A DNA stretch of 64,000 bases from a virus: positions 83,645 to 147,644 of IMG/VR virus record IMGVR_UViG_3300028883_000033. The stretch is one strand, 5' to 3'. Below are positions 49,778-57,434 of the stretch, one piece after another; positions within the stretch are counted from its first letter, which is position 1; every line of letters begins with the position of its first letter. The position numbers were made by a program, and so were the translations under genes. Below the pieces are notes generated by a model that saw only the letters and a program-made list of their open reading frames with translations, was not told the DNA's origin and ran no database searches.

Positions 49778-51736
49778 TCAGTTATGCTTACGATAGCGCA
49801 TGTACCATTCGACCAGCAAGCGAACTTGCTTCTTCGTGTAGCCCTTCGACATCATACGTGATACGAACTCGTTGTGTTTCTTCTCTTCATCTTCCGTCTG
49901 CTTCTTGCTGAACGAAATGACTGGGAGCAGATCTTCGGTGTTCGCGAACATCTTCTTCTCGATGACCTCACGCAACTTCTCATAGCCAGTCCAATCAGGA
50001 CTCTTACCGCCATTGTCAGCGCGGAAGCGGATGACGTAACCGACAACTTCGTTTCGGAAGTCTTTCGGGTTGCCGATACCAGCAGCTTTTTCGATCTTTT
50101 CCAACTCACTGTTCAGTGAATCGCGATCAAACATCTCGCCAGTATCTGGATCGCGGTAATCCTTATCCTGCAGCCAGAAGTCGGCGTACATGATGTAACG
50201 ATCGAACAGGTTCTGGCCATACTCGTGATATGACTCGAGGTACGCTTTCTGCAATTCATCACCAAGGAACTCAGCAAAATCTGGTGCCAGGATTCCCTTG
50301 ATAAACGAGATTCGCTTTTCCTCTTCTTCGGAACCTAACTCTTCGTGTTTCAGAGTCTTCTCGAGGATGTGCATCAAGTGAATTGGGTTTGCGGCCAGTT
50401 CACTTGGATCGTAGTTGTATACCTTCGACAGGATCTTGAATGCGAAGCGAGTGGATGAACCATTCATCCCTTCGCGAACCCCAGCGTCTTCGCGGTACTC
50501 CTCAAGCGACTTCGCTTTTGGATCTTTATCTTTCAGGTTCTTGCCGTCATAGATTTCCATCTTTGAGAACAGGCTGCTGTTGTCAGGCTCGACGAGACGT
50601 GACAGAACTGAGAAACGAGCCATCATTTCCAGCGTTCCTGGTGCGCATGGGGCCTCAGACAGTTCGCTGTTTGCAATCAGCTTCTCGTAGATTTTCACCT
50701 CATCAGAAACACGAAGGCAGTAAGGGACCTTGATGATGTTAACACGATCGAGGAACGCTTCGTTGTCTTTGTTGTTGCGGAACTTCGTCCATTCAGACTC
50801 GTTTGAGTGAGCCAGAATAACACCCTGGAAAGGCATTGCTCCAAAGCCAGATTCGGTACCGTTGTAGTGACCTTCCTGTGTGGCGGTCAACAGTGGGTGC
50901 AACATCTTGATGGGAGCTTTGAACATCTCAACGAACTCCATCACGCCCTGAGTTGCGATATTCAGACCACCGGAGAAACCATATGCGTCAGGATCATGCT
51001 GGTCATACTCTTCCAGCATGCGGATATTGACTTTACCGACCAGGCTGGAAATGTCCTGGTTGTTTTCATCACCAGGTTCAACCTTTGTAATACCAACCTG
51101 TTTAAGGATGTCGGGCCACATTTTGACGACTTTGAATTTACTCAGATCGCCTTCAGCCTCTTCCATACGCTGGACGGCCCATGGCGAAATGATGTACTTC
51201 AGGTAGCGACGAGGAATACCATACTGCTCCTCGATTTCAGGACCATCTTCATCTGGATCGAACAACCCAAGAGGAGACTCATAGATAGGAGAAATTTCCC
51301 ATTTGTCGGTCCTGGCATTATATGCCTTCAGTACATAGATAGGAACACGCTGCATCAGCTGCTTCAGCCTTTCTGACAGAGACGATTTACCACCACCAAC
51401 AGGGCCCAAAAGGTAGAGAACCTGCTTGGATTCCTCCAAGCCCTGAGCAGCGTGTTTAAAAAATGATACGATTTGCTCAATCGTTTCTTCCGCACCATAA
51501 AAATCCCCAAATGCTTGTGGGTAAATTTTGATTTTGCGGTTAGAAAAGATTCGACTGAGACGGTCATCTCTGCGGGTGTCGATCACTTCTGGCTCTCCAA
51601 TTGCCATCAACATACGCTCTGCAGCGTTGGCATAGAAGCCCCGATCTTCTTTACATCCTTCGAGGTATTCCTCAATGGACATTTCTTCCGCTTGGTACCG
51701 TTCGTACCGATTTTGGTATTTCGAAAAAATACTCAT
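49778..51736 (-). CDS. prkA: PrkA family serine protein kinase (YeaG-like AAA+)
   Basis: 652 residues, the same as bacterial PrkA/YeaG (about 640). It includes the AAA part GPVGGGKSSLSERLKQLM (Walker A), SPLGLFDPDEDGPEIEEQYG and the C-terminal kinase-like domain (MNGSSTRFAFKILSKVYNYD). Preceded by a TTGACA-17-TACTAT promoter (51781-51809), with AGGAGAT as ribosome site. First gene of the PrkA-YeaH-SpoVR operon. In E. coli YeaG alters nitrogen-stress and stationary physiology. Confidence 0.96.
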   Translation of the reverse strand: MSIFSKYQNRYERYQAEEMSIEEYLEGCKEDRGFYANAAERMLMAIGEPEVIDTRRDDRLSRIFSNRKIKIYPQAFGDFYGAEETIEQIVSFFKHAAQGLEESKQVLYLLGPVGGGKSSLSERLKQLMQRVPIYVLKAYNARTDKWEISPIYESPLGLFDPDEDGPEIEEQYGIPRRYLKYIISPWAVQRMEEAEGDLSKFKVVKMWPDILKQVGITKVEPGDENNQDISSLVGKVNIRMLEEYDQHDPDAYGFSGGLNIATQGVMEFVEMFKAPIKMLHPLLTATQEGHYNGTESGFGAMPFQGVILAHSNESEWTKFRNNKDNEAFLDRVNIIKVPYCLRVSDEVKIYEKLIANSELSEAPCAPGTLEMMARFSVLSRLVEPDNSSLFSKMEIYDGKNLKDKDPKAKSLEEYREDAGVREGMNGSSTRFAFKILSKVYNYDPSELAANPIHLMHILEKTLKHEELGSEEEEKRISFIKGILAPDFAEFLGDELQKAYLESYHEYGQNLFDRYIMYADFWLQDKDYRDPDTGEMFDRDSLNSELEKIEKAAGIGNPKDFRNEVVGYVIRFRADNGGKSPDWTGYEKLREVIEKKMFANTEDLLPVISFSKKQTEDEEKKHNEFVSRMMSKGYTKKQVRLLVEWYMRYRKHN

Positions 51737-51780
51737 GTTATATTATCTCCTGTGGTGTACTTCTGTGGTATCGTCTCAAG

Positions 51781-51809
51781 ATAGTAAGGTTTTATGCGTT
51801 GACTGTCAA
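51781..51809 (-). promoter_or_regulatory. Sigma70-like promoter of the PrkA operon
   Basis: TTGACA (51804-51809, full consensus), 17-base spacer, TACTAT (51781-51786). About 40 bases of leader with AGGAGAT then lead to the PrkA ATG. It overlaps the end of the MazG-like gene. Predicts independent early expression of the PrkA-YeaH-SpoVR operon. Confidence 0.8.
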
Positions 51810-52384
51810 GGGTTATTCCCCTCTTCAAGCACTTCTCTCTCGGCGTCAAGGTCGCGGTTGTTTGCTTCATCTGCAGAGAAGCCGTCTTTGTACCGTGCTT
51901 TGTCGCTCTTTGAAAGTTTGTTAATATTTGTTTCCATTACTGATGCGAATGAACTATCAACTGCGTCAATGCCGATGGCCTGGTACCAGTTTAAGTCACC
52001 CAGCTCTTCGATGAAATTAACTTTATCGAATTCGGGTTGTGATAGAGCTTCGAGTAGTTCGACAGATTCTGTAGTTAGACCGACGATCGAGTGAAAGATT
52101 CTGGGATCAAAAGTGGTTACACCTTCAACTGCATTGCCTTTTTGAATGTCTTCAAGTGCGGGCTTGAGATAGTCGAGAGCATTAATGATATTGAAAAATT
52201 CATTGACCAGTTTATCGAAGTCGTAGTCGCGCTGATAGAAAACGTGTTTCTTGATTTGGTCAAGCATGTTGCCACTCGAGATCATGATCTCGAATACTGC
52301 TCCAAGCAGCGCTGGGTTAACAACAACTTGATCTACCTTGCTTTCTGTTTTTAGTGCCTCTGTAATGTATTGTTCTGTATCCAT
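51806..52384 (-). CDS. MazG-like nucleotide pyrophosphohydrolase
   Basis: 192 residues. The all-alpha NTP-PPase signature is GLTTESVELLEAL, FIEELGDLNWYQAIG (EEL..D) and NINKLSKSDKARYKDGFS...NNRD. MazG-like enzymes remove non-canonical dNTPs or lower ppGpp-type signals in phage-infected cells. The N-terminal 90 residues are extra helices. Its 3' end covers part of the PrkA promoter. Confidence 0.85.
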   Translation of the reverse strand: MDTEQYITEALKTESKVDQVVVNPALLGAVFEIMISSGNMLDQIKKHVFYQRDYDFDKLVNEFFNIINALDYLKPALEDIQKGNAVEGVTTFDPRIFHSIVGLTTESVELLEALSQPEFDKVNFIEELGDLNWYQAIGIDAVDSSFASVMETNINKLSKSDKARYKDGFSADEANNRDLDAEREVLEEGNNP

Positions 52385-52395
52385 ATTGCTCTCTA

Positions 52396-52698
52396 TTATG
52401 CTAATAATTTTGATTGTGTTGCATCCTCGTCAACAACCATTGGCGTGCGTCCAAGAAGACAGTCGATTGCATACCGCCTAACATCTTTTGGCACACGTCC
52501 TGTATGCCAAAACCTGGCAAACATATGGTCGATGTGGTTAGCGTATGCACTTCCTCGCTTGATCAACAATGCCGCGAAGATCACCTGATAAACACTAACA
52601 TCAAAAGTTCTTGATGCAAGATCGAGCACGAACTCGTCGTTTAATTCGCTATGCGATAACGTATCGAGTTCGTCTCTGGTGATATGCTCGCCGGGCAT
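52396..52698 (-). CDS. Hypothetical protein
   Basis: 100 residues. Starts MPGEHITRDELDTLSHSELN; helical. Not recognised; sits between MazG-like and a basic protein gene in the same leftward run. Confidence 0.65.
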   Translation of the reverse strand: MPGEHITRDELDTLSHSELNDEFVLDLASRTFDVSVYQVIFAALLIKRGSAYANHIDHMFARFWHTGRVPKDVRRYAIDCLLGRTPMVVDEDATQSKLLA

Positions 52699-52703
52699 TT
52701 ACA

Positions 52704-53015
52704 TCAGGCGATTCTTTTATTTCGACCTGAAGGTGACTTCTGGCCTTTGTACCCGTTTTTGCGAGTAACAGCTCGAGCCCGCTGTTGCGCTTTGCGTCTT
52801 GCTTTGCGTTGCTTGCTCGTGGTTTTCTTTTTGGTGAAATCACTACCGAAGATACCCATCTCTGCTCGCATGCCAGCAGCTTGACGAGAACTGATGCTAC
52901 CAATTTTTAGAGCGTTGGAAATGATTTGGAGGATATCGCCTTTGTTCAGTTTGGTTTCAGTGGTAGGCGCTTCTTCGGTTACTTCTTCGACGTTGTCGAC
53001 TTTTGACTCTTCCAT
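52704..53015 (-). CDS. Hypothetical protein with basic C-terminal half
   Basis: 103 residues. An acidic N-terminus, then LNKGDILQIISNALKIGSIS, then RQAAGMRAEMGIFG and a tail with KKKTTSKQRKARRKAQQRAR. The basic tail suggests nucleic-acid binding. Unknown role. Short frames overlapping its tail in another frame are not real. Confidence 0.7.
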   Translation of the reverse strand: MEESKVDNVEEVTEEAPTTETKLNKGDILQIISNALKIGSISSRQAAGMRAEMGIFGSDFTKKKTTSKQRKARRKAQQRARAVTRKNGYKGQKSPSGRNKRIA

Positions 53016-53024
53016 AGGTTCCCC

Positions 53025-53594
53025 TTATGATTTGTTCAGTTGTGCTTTAATTGATTCAAGATTGTGGCGCTGTTTCTTTTGAGCTTTACGAATCTTTTTC
53101 TTGATTCTATTCTCCTTGAACCAGGACGAACCGTCAACGAATACCTTGCCTTTAAGGTGATCGATTTCGTGCAAAATAGCGAATGCGTATAAGTCACGAA
53201 ACTCGACAGTGTGCTCTTCACCAGTAGTGTCTTTAAACTTCACGACTATAAAATTAGGACGTTTACGTTTTTCGAAATACCCAGGAACGGATAAACACCC
53301 TTCTTCCCATTCAAACTCTTCTTCGCTAACTTCAACCACTTCGGGGTTGATCAGAGCGAGAGGATTTGAGTTCTCAAGTCGGATAACCAGCACGTTGCTA
53401 AGTTCACCAATCTGAGGCGCAGCCATACCCACACCTTCATTTGCAACCATTGTTACAAACATATCAGCGACGAGGTGTTCTAGGTCTTCGTTGAAGTCGA
53501 CAATATCATGACATTCCACATGCAACCCATCATCGGGCCATACGAGAATGTCGCGGATTTGGGGGGTATATTTTTCTTTTGTAGTATCCATATT
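53025..53594 (-). CDS. def: Peptide deformylase
   Basis: 189 residues from the ATG at 53594; a further upstream ATG lies inside a terminator hairpin. All three deformylase motifs are present: GVGMAAPQIG (53-62), EGCLS (97-101) and HEIDH (141-145). The C-terminal tail (RIKKKIRKAQKKQRHN) is basic. It removes formyl groups from nascent proteins; phage versions are known in marine myoviruses. Confidence 0.96.
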   Translation of the reverse strand, partial: NMDTTKEKYTPQIRDILVWPDDGLHVECHDIVDFNEDLEHLVADMFVTMVANEGVGMAAPQIGELSNVLVIRLENSNPLALINPEVVEVSEEEFEWEEGCLSVPGYFEKRKRPNFIVVKFKDTTGEEHTVEFRDLYAFAILHEIDHLKGKVFVDGSSWFKENRIKKKIRKAQKKQRHNLESIKAQLNKS

Positions 53595-53610
53595 ATCTCT
53601 TTTATATTGA

Positions 53611-53636
53611 AAACGGCCCACCGGAGTGGGCCGTTA
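53611..53636 (-). terminator. Terminator after HNH gene
   Basis: AACGGCCCACTCCGGTGGGC continuing CGTTTTC on the minus strand, directly after the HNH stop. Confidence 0.85.
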
Positions 53637-53638
53637 CG

Positions 53639-54223
53639 TTACGCCAATAACAGGCGGCTTTCTTTTGGAACCTGCTTCATCAGAAATTCCATCTGGTCTG
53701 CCAGAATCCTACGATTCCTCAGAATCAGATATTCAGCACGGTTTGGCACGTATGGCACAAACAGCAACTGCATTCCTGCTTCTTCAGGCGTACGGTCGTC
53801 CTTATGCTTGTTGCAGTGGTGGCAAGCAGTAACGACGTTCATCCAAGTGTTTGGACCGCCACGAGATACAGGCAGGATATGATCACGTGACAACTCATGT
53901 GACGCAAAGGTATTCCCGCAGTAACCACACACGTGCTGATCGCGACGGAACAATGTGTCGTTTGTCAGCGGGACGCGATTCATCTGCTCAAGCTGCTTTG
54001 AGTTCACTTTGCCTTTGATCGCGATGATTGTATCCATGGTTAGCGTGGACTGTTCACCTGTCATGCGTGACGTTCCGCCGTGCAAAGTGAAGTCCTCCGC
54101 TTGCATTGACCATGCAACCAGATCTTTTGTGTAGTAGTATGCTGCTTTCTCGTGCGTAATCCACGTGTGTGGGTTACCGGCAACGTCCAGCTGCAACACG
54201 AGTGGTAATTCCCTCATTTTCAT
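53639..54223 (-). CDS. HNH endonuclease
   Basis: 194 residues. The zinc-HNH core is DQHVCGYCGN, LSRDHILPVSRGGPNTWMNV and ACHHCNKHKDDRTPEEAGM. The N-terminal 95 residues are a separate beta-helical part. It resembles free-standing bacterial HNH proteins rather than an intron-borne one. A near-consensus sigma70 promoter (54278-54306) and an overlapping CTAAATA sit upstream. A terminator follows. Confidence 0.9.
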   Translation of the reverse strand: MKMRELPLVLQLDVAGNPHTWITHEKAAYYYTKDLVAWSMQAEDFTLHGGTSRMTGEQSTLTMDTIIAIKGKVNSKQLEQMNRVPLTNDTLFRRDQHVCGYCGNTFASHELSRDHILPVSRGGPNTWMNVVTACHHCNKHKDDRTPEEAGMQLLFVPYVPNRAEYLILRNRRILADQMEFLMKQVPKESRLLLA

Positions 54224-54277
54224 GTCCTCCTGTATGACATTTTCTCTATACGCTCTAGCTATTTAGAGCACCCGCCG

Positions 54278-54306
54278 ATTATAACTCATTCCCCTATGCG
54301 AGGCAA
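54278..54306 (-). promoter_or_regulatory. Sigma70-like promoter upstream of HNH gene
   Basis: TTGCCT (54301-54306), 17-base spacer, TATAAT (54278-54283). Downstream is a GCTCTA/TAGAGC inverted repeat (about 54252-54269) containing CTAAATA, and then the HNH gene. Confidence 0.7.
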
Positions 54307-54312
54307 CGCGTT

Positions 54313-54708
54313 TTACTCGTAAAGGTCTGCGATATCTACCGGTTCGTGGGGTTTGGGTTCTTCATAATCTTCCAACCAGAATTCATACTCTTCGAAGTTA
54401 TCGTAAACCTTCTGAACCACTTCCCGCCAGATATCATACCGCCCAGCAACCTGCCGAGCAATATACTCACATTGATCGACCCTAGGCATGCAATCCTGGC
54501 ATGCGCAGAAGTCCGGGTAATCCTCCCAATCATTTTCCCAATATACCTTTCGATGGTCCCGACATGCATCCTTCCCGCAGAAGCTGCATCTCATGATTCG
54601 AGATGTCCCGCAACATCCTGAGTTATGGTCAGTTTGTGTGTCGCAGAAGTCACACTTCCATGTGGTGACTTCTTTCTCGACCATAACCTTTCTCTTGGTT
54701 ATGCTCAT
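54313..54708 (-). CDS. Zinc-finger-type Cys-rich protein
   Basis: 131 residues. At least eleven cysteines in CxxC pairs (KCDFCDTQTD, MRCSFCGKDAC, CACQDC) with histidines (RDHRKVYW). Probably binds two or more zinc ions. C-terminal half is acidic. Function unknown. Overlaps the next gene upstream by 4 bases. Confidence 0.7.
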   Translation of the reverse strand: MSITKRKVMVEKEVTTWKCDFCDTQTDHNSGCCGTSRIMRCSFCGKDACRDHRKVYWENDWEDYPDFCACQDCMPRVDQCEYIARQVAGRYDIWREVVQKVYDNFEEYEFWLEDYEEPKPHEPVDIADLYE

Positions 54709-55160
54709 GCGACCTCTCCTTCGAACTTTGCTTTTAGTTCGAGGTACTTCTTGCGCTCACGCTCTTCATTTTCACGCTTGCGCCTAGCAGCTGCTTCTTC
54801 AGCCTTGCGTTTCTTTTCTTCTTCCATTTTACGAATCTTCTCTTTGACATCGTCGAGATAATTCTCATCGAAGAAGTAAGACAGGGGAATGTCAATTCCG
54901 TGTGTTTCCCATTCACTACACCCGAGATACTCTTCATATTCGGCTGTAATACTTCCATTCTCGAACGAGATTTCCTCACTGTCAATTGAGTACTTGCCAC
55001 CCTTGAGCTTAACCATCGCTGTAGCGATTTCAGCTGCACGTTCCTGAAGTTGTTGAATAATCTCTAGCAGTTCATACAACTCGTTGGCATTGTTAAATTC
55101 GAGAGTGATTGGTTTGACCTTAATGCCTTGGTAGTCATCACCAGTGCTCTGAAGTTTCAT
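54705..55160 (-). CDS. Hypothetical coiled-coil protein
   Basis: 151 residues. The first 100 residues are mixed (ITLEFNNANELYELLEIIQQ). Residues about 105-145 are an E/K/R-rich coiled coil. Not recognised. Overlaps genes on either side by four bases. Confidence 0.65.
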   Translation of the reverse strand: MKLQSTGDDYQGIKVKPITLEFNNANELYELLEIIQQLQERAAEIATAMVKLKGGKYSIDSEEISFENGSITAEYEEYLGCSEWETHGIDIPLSYFFDENYLDDVKEKIRKMEEEKKRKAEEAAARRKRENEERERKKYLELKAKFEGEVA

Positions 55161-55639
55161 GCTGCGTCCTCCACATCCAGCGCAAAGAGCTCAGCGAACG
55201 TATTTGGACGCGCTCCATTAAGGATTTTCTTCTTCAGACGCAGCCCCTGACCATAGTCTGCCCAGAGGGTTTCAACCTTCTCAACCTCGATCCACTGAAG
55301 GTCGTCTACAACCAGGGTTCCTTCGAATGGCGCAATGAAGTCATTGACCCAGCCCTGCCTAAAATCATTGACCCAGCCTTCGCTTACCATGCGGCTAGAC
55401 CAGTCAGCAATCCTCATGTACTCATTGACAGCGTCGACGAATCCGTGATTCAGACGAGTTCCGTTATTCAGTTTGTTGTGGTTCGTAACAGGCGTGAAGC
55501 CGTGGTCCAGATCCTTACCGCGAATGGCATTATACATTACCATATGTGCTGCAGTAATTTTACCAGCCTGAGCAGCTTTAGCCCATGCGTTACGGAATGC
55601 GATGAATTGTTCTTTAGTTTCGAAATATTTGGTAGTCAT
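55157..55639 (-). CDS. Hypothetical protein with short internal repeat
   Basis: 160 residues from the ATG at 55639 (AAGGAG seven bases upstream). It contains a direct 8-residue repeat GWVNDFRQ/GWVNDFIA in the middle, from a 24-base near-duplication. MTTKYFETKEQFIAFRNAWA begins it. Unknown function. Confidence 0.65.
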   Translation of the reverse strand: MTTKYFETKEQFIAFRNAWAKAAQAGKITAAHMVMYNAIRGKDLDHGFTPVTNHNKLNNGTRLNHGFVDAVNEYMRIADWSSRMVSEGWVNDFRQGWVNDFIAPFEGTLVVDDLQWIEVEKVETLWADYGQGLRLKKKILNGARPNTFAELFALDVEDAA

Positions 55640-55766
55640 TGTAATCTCCTTGAGTAATAAAGTTATTTCGTTTGAAAAGTGAGGTTCAAACGTTCTCAAG
55701 GAGGTCCACGGGCGTGGATCTACCAGAATGGGAGCTTAGTTATCTACAAGCCAGGTTTTACGTCTT

Positions 55767-56054
55767 TCATATGCCTTTCTCAATTAACACAGTGAATTTA
55801 TCACCAATATTTAGCGACGTGCCGCAAAAGAAGGAAAGTTTTTTGTTATCTTCGCGTTGAGCGATGTAAAAACCAACCTTACCAGTTCCAGTACATCTAT
55901 CTAGTTCATACCTATCAGTACTTAGGATCACAGTCATTTCGACTATTTCCTCGCCAATCCTGAGGTCACGAGCTTCCGCTGGTGAGTAGATCAGACTGTC
56001 GGCAGTAACAATAGTACTTATACTTAGCAACAATGTCAACAAAAATACTCTCAT
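55767..56054 (-). CDS. Small exported protein
   Basis: 95 residues. The N-terminus MRVFLLTLLLSISTIVTADS is a signal peptide. The mature part has two cysteines and a beta-like sequence (VEMTVILSTDRYELD). CCTAAATA is five bases before the ATG, predicting a leaderless late mRNA. Function unknown. Confidence 0.65.
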   Translation of the reverse strand: MRVFLLTLLLSISTIVTADSLIYSPAEARDLRIGEEIVEMTVILSTDRYELDRCTGTGKVGFYIAQREDNKKLSFFCGTSLNIGDKFTVLIEKGI

Positions 56055-56059
56055 TGGAG

Positions 56060-56067
56060 TATTTAGG
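56060..56067 (-). promoter_or_regulatory. Late-promoter variant CCTAAATA
   Basis: Five bases before the exported protein ATG at 56054, just downstream of the CUA tRNA. Confidence 0.5.
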
Positions 56068-56071
56068 GTGT

Positions 56072-56147
56072 TGGTGCCCCGTGCAGGAATCGAACCCGCG
56101 ACACAGAGATTTAGAGTCTCCTGTTCTAACCGCTGAACTAACGGGGC
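56072..56147 (-). tRNA. Amber-suppressor-type tRNA, anticodon CUA
   Basis: A complete 76-nt cloverleaf. Acceptor GCCCCGT pairs with ACGGGGC, A73 then encoded CCA. The D stem GTTC/GAAC, anticodon stem GGAGA/TCTCT, loop CTCTAAA, 5-nt variable loop and T arm GCGGG-TTCGATT-CCTGC are all intact. Positions 34-36 read C-U-A, which decodes UAG. The loop CUCUAAA is the same as in known amber-decoding tRNAs. The 5' end abuts the TAG stop of the gene upstream. Charging amino acid is not known. Confidence 0.9.
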
Positions 56148-56423
56148 CTAACTTGAATAATGCCACGATCCATCATCGTTCGTATACACTTCAACGGCCT
56201 TATCGTACAACATATTTGCTGCCTGAGCAGGCGTCAACTTATTGTGATAGCACGTATTAATGATGGTTTTGAAATCAATGGCCGCAACTTCTGCCGGACG
56301 CAGCGGAACGCCTTTTTTGATCAAAAAAGCCACAACGTCCTCTTTATAATCCCACGAACGGTGGTCAACGTGACCAATATTGCGAGGATTGTTAGGGTTG
56401 GTTAGATTGGATGAAGTTGCCAT
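56148..56423 (-). CDS. Hypothetical protein ending at the tRNA 5' end
   Basis: 91 residues from the ATG at 56423 (MATSSNLTNPNNPRNIGHVD). Helical with KEDVVAFLIKKGVPLRPAE. Its TAG stop touches the first tRNA base, so mRNA and tRNA are separated by processing. Unknown function. Confidence 0.6.
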   Translation of the reverse strand: MATSSNLTNPNNPRNIGHVDHRSWDYKEDVVAFLIKKGVPLRPAEVAAIDFKTIINTCYHNKLTPAQAANMLYDKAVEVYTNDDGSWHYSS

Positions 56424-56459
56424 AATGGGTATTATCCCAAAATGGGTGGGTGATGGCAA

Positions 56460-56624
56460 CTAGTCGTCGGACTTATCGCACCCGCGTTTGAAAATGCAGC
56501 ATTTGAAGGAGCATGCTTTTTGGCATACGGCCATCAATAGAACGACGGCAGCAGAAATACCTGCCCAGCCACCAAGTAATATCGTTCCGCTGTCAAAACT
56601 GGCAGCCGTTTCAATACCAAACAT
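56460..56624 (-). CDS. Small Cys-rich membrane protein
   Basis: 54 residues starting MFGIETAASFDSGTILLGGW. One hydrophobic span (about 14-33), then CQKACSFKCC and RGCD with five cysteines. GGGAG upstream of ATG. Stop is TAG. Unknown function; small phage membrane protein. Confidence 0.55.
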   Translation of the reverse strand: MFGIETAASFDSGTILLGGWAGISAAVVLLMAVCQKACSFKCCIFKRGCDKSDD

Positions 56625-56696
56625 TTTAGTTCTCCCGTAAATCAGTAGATGGTAATATCCACTATTTACGCGGAAAAGACAACGGAAAAAATTTCC

Positions 56697-56966
56697 CTAC
56701 TGGTTCGGGCATTTATCCTGCCAAGTTTCCAACTTGTATTTGTAATACTCAGAGGTTGGGTCCTCTCTAACCTTATCTCTGTACCATTTGAGCTTAGTTC
56801 CACAGCGGTCTTGCTGTTCTTCTTGGATCTTCTGATATTGTTCTTTTTCAATGCGCAGCTCGTACACATTATCCCACCAATCTTTAACCCAAGTATCAGT
56901 TCCACCATCCATGGCGAAAGCGGTAGGTGCAAACATCAAAACAATGATTATTGATATTCTTTCCAT
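56697..56966 (-). CDS. Small exported protein
   Basis: 89 residues. A signal peptide MERISIIIVLMFAPTAFAMD, cleaved probably after AFA. The mature part is helical, rich in Trp and Lys, with two cysteines (DRCGTK and DKCPNQ). Overlaps the preceding gene by 19 bases. Stop is TAG. Could pair with the membrane coiled-coil protein upstream. Confidence 0.6.
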   Translation of the reverse strand: MERISIIIVLMFAPTAFAMDGGTDTWVKDWWDNVYELRIEKEQYQKIQEEQQDRCGTKLKWYRDKVREDPTSEYYKYKLETWQDKCPNQ

Positions 56967-57298
56967 CTTTCTTTTATCTCAGTTAGTTGATCACGGTACG
57001 TTTCCAATTGAAGCCATTTCCGCTCTGGGACAACCTCGCCGTTCTTTAACGCGGTGTCAATTTCGCGTTCCATTATACGTATACGCAAGGCCAAATCATC
57101 TTTGTGGAGCTCAATCACATCAAATGTGGATCGTTTGATCTCTTTTGTTATCTGAACAGTACTAGCTGTGACTGCACTCTTAATCTGTTTATCAATCGTG
57201 AACCACAGACCTAAAGTTGAAGTTATAAATGCAACAATCGCACCGCCAGTAGCTAGTGCAACCTTCAGGTTAAATTTATTTGGTGTATCATCACCCAC
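56948..57298 (-). CDS. Membrane-anchored coiled-coil protein
   Basis: 116 residues from the GTG at 57298 (GGGAG about six bases upstream, overlapping the neighbour's stop). One membrane segment (about 12-35, VALATGGAIVAFITSTLGLW) then a long helical stretch (ELHKDDLALRIRIMEREI). Arrangement resembles an inner-membrane spanin with the small exported protein as partner; unproven. Confidence 0.6.
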   Translation of the reverse strand: MGDDTPNKFNLKVALATGGAIVAFITSTLGLWFTIDKQIKSAVTASTVQITKEIKRSTFDVIELHKDDLALRIRIMEREIDTALKNGEVVPERKWLQLETYRDQLTEIKERWKEYQ

Positions 57299-57434
57299 TT
57301 TTAACTCCCTCCCTCCCTGAGGTGTTTGGTTCCTCAAACTGTTTGTCCTTAATCGAGCGAAGCGAGCGCGACTTTTTAAGGCCACGCTCATACTTTGCTT
57401 TCGTTTTAGGATCCTTTAACTCAAACAGTTTCAT
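57291..57434 (-). CDS. Small basic protein
   Basis: 47 residues, MKLFELKDPKTKAKYERGLK then SRSLRSIKDK. Its N-terminus resembles the MKLFEVINE start of the basic protein at 9100. The start overlaps the stop of the discoidin-like gene (TAATG). Not recognised. Confidence 0.55.
   Translation of the reverse strand: MKLFELKDPKTKAKYERGLKKSRSLRSIKDKQFEEPNTSGREGVKSG

Noticed and set aside
52649-52903. 84-codon minus-strand frame overlapping two genes
   Set aside because: Covered by the better 103- and 100-residue genes in other frames; basic composition is a frame-shifted shadow.
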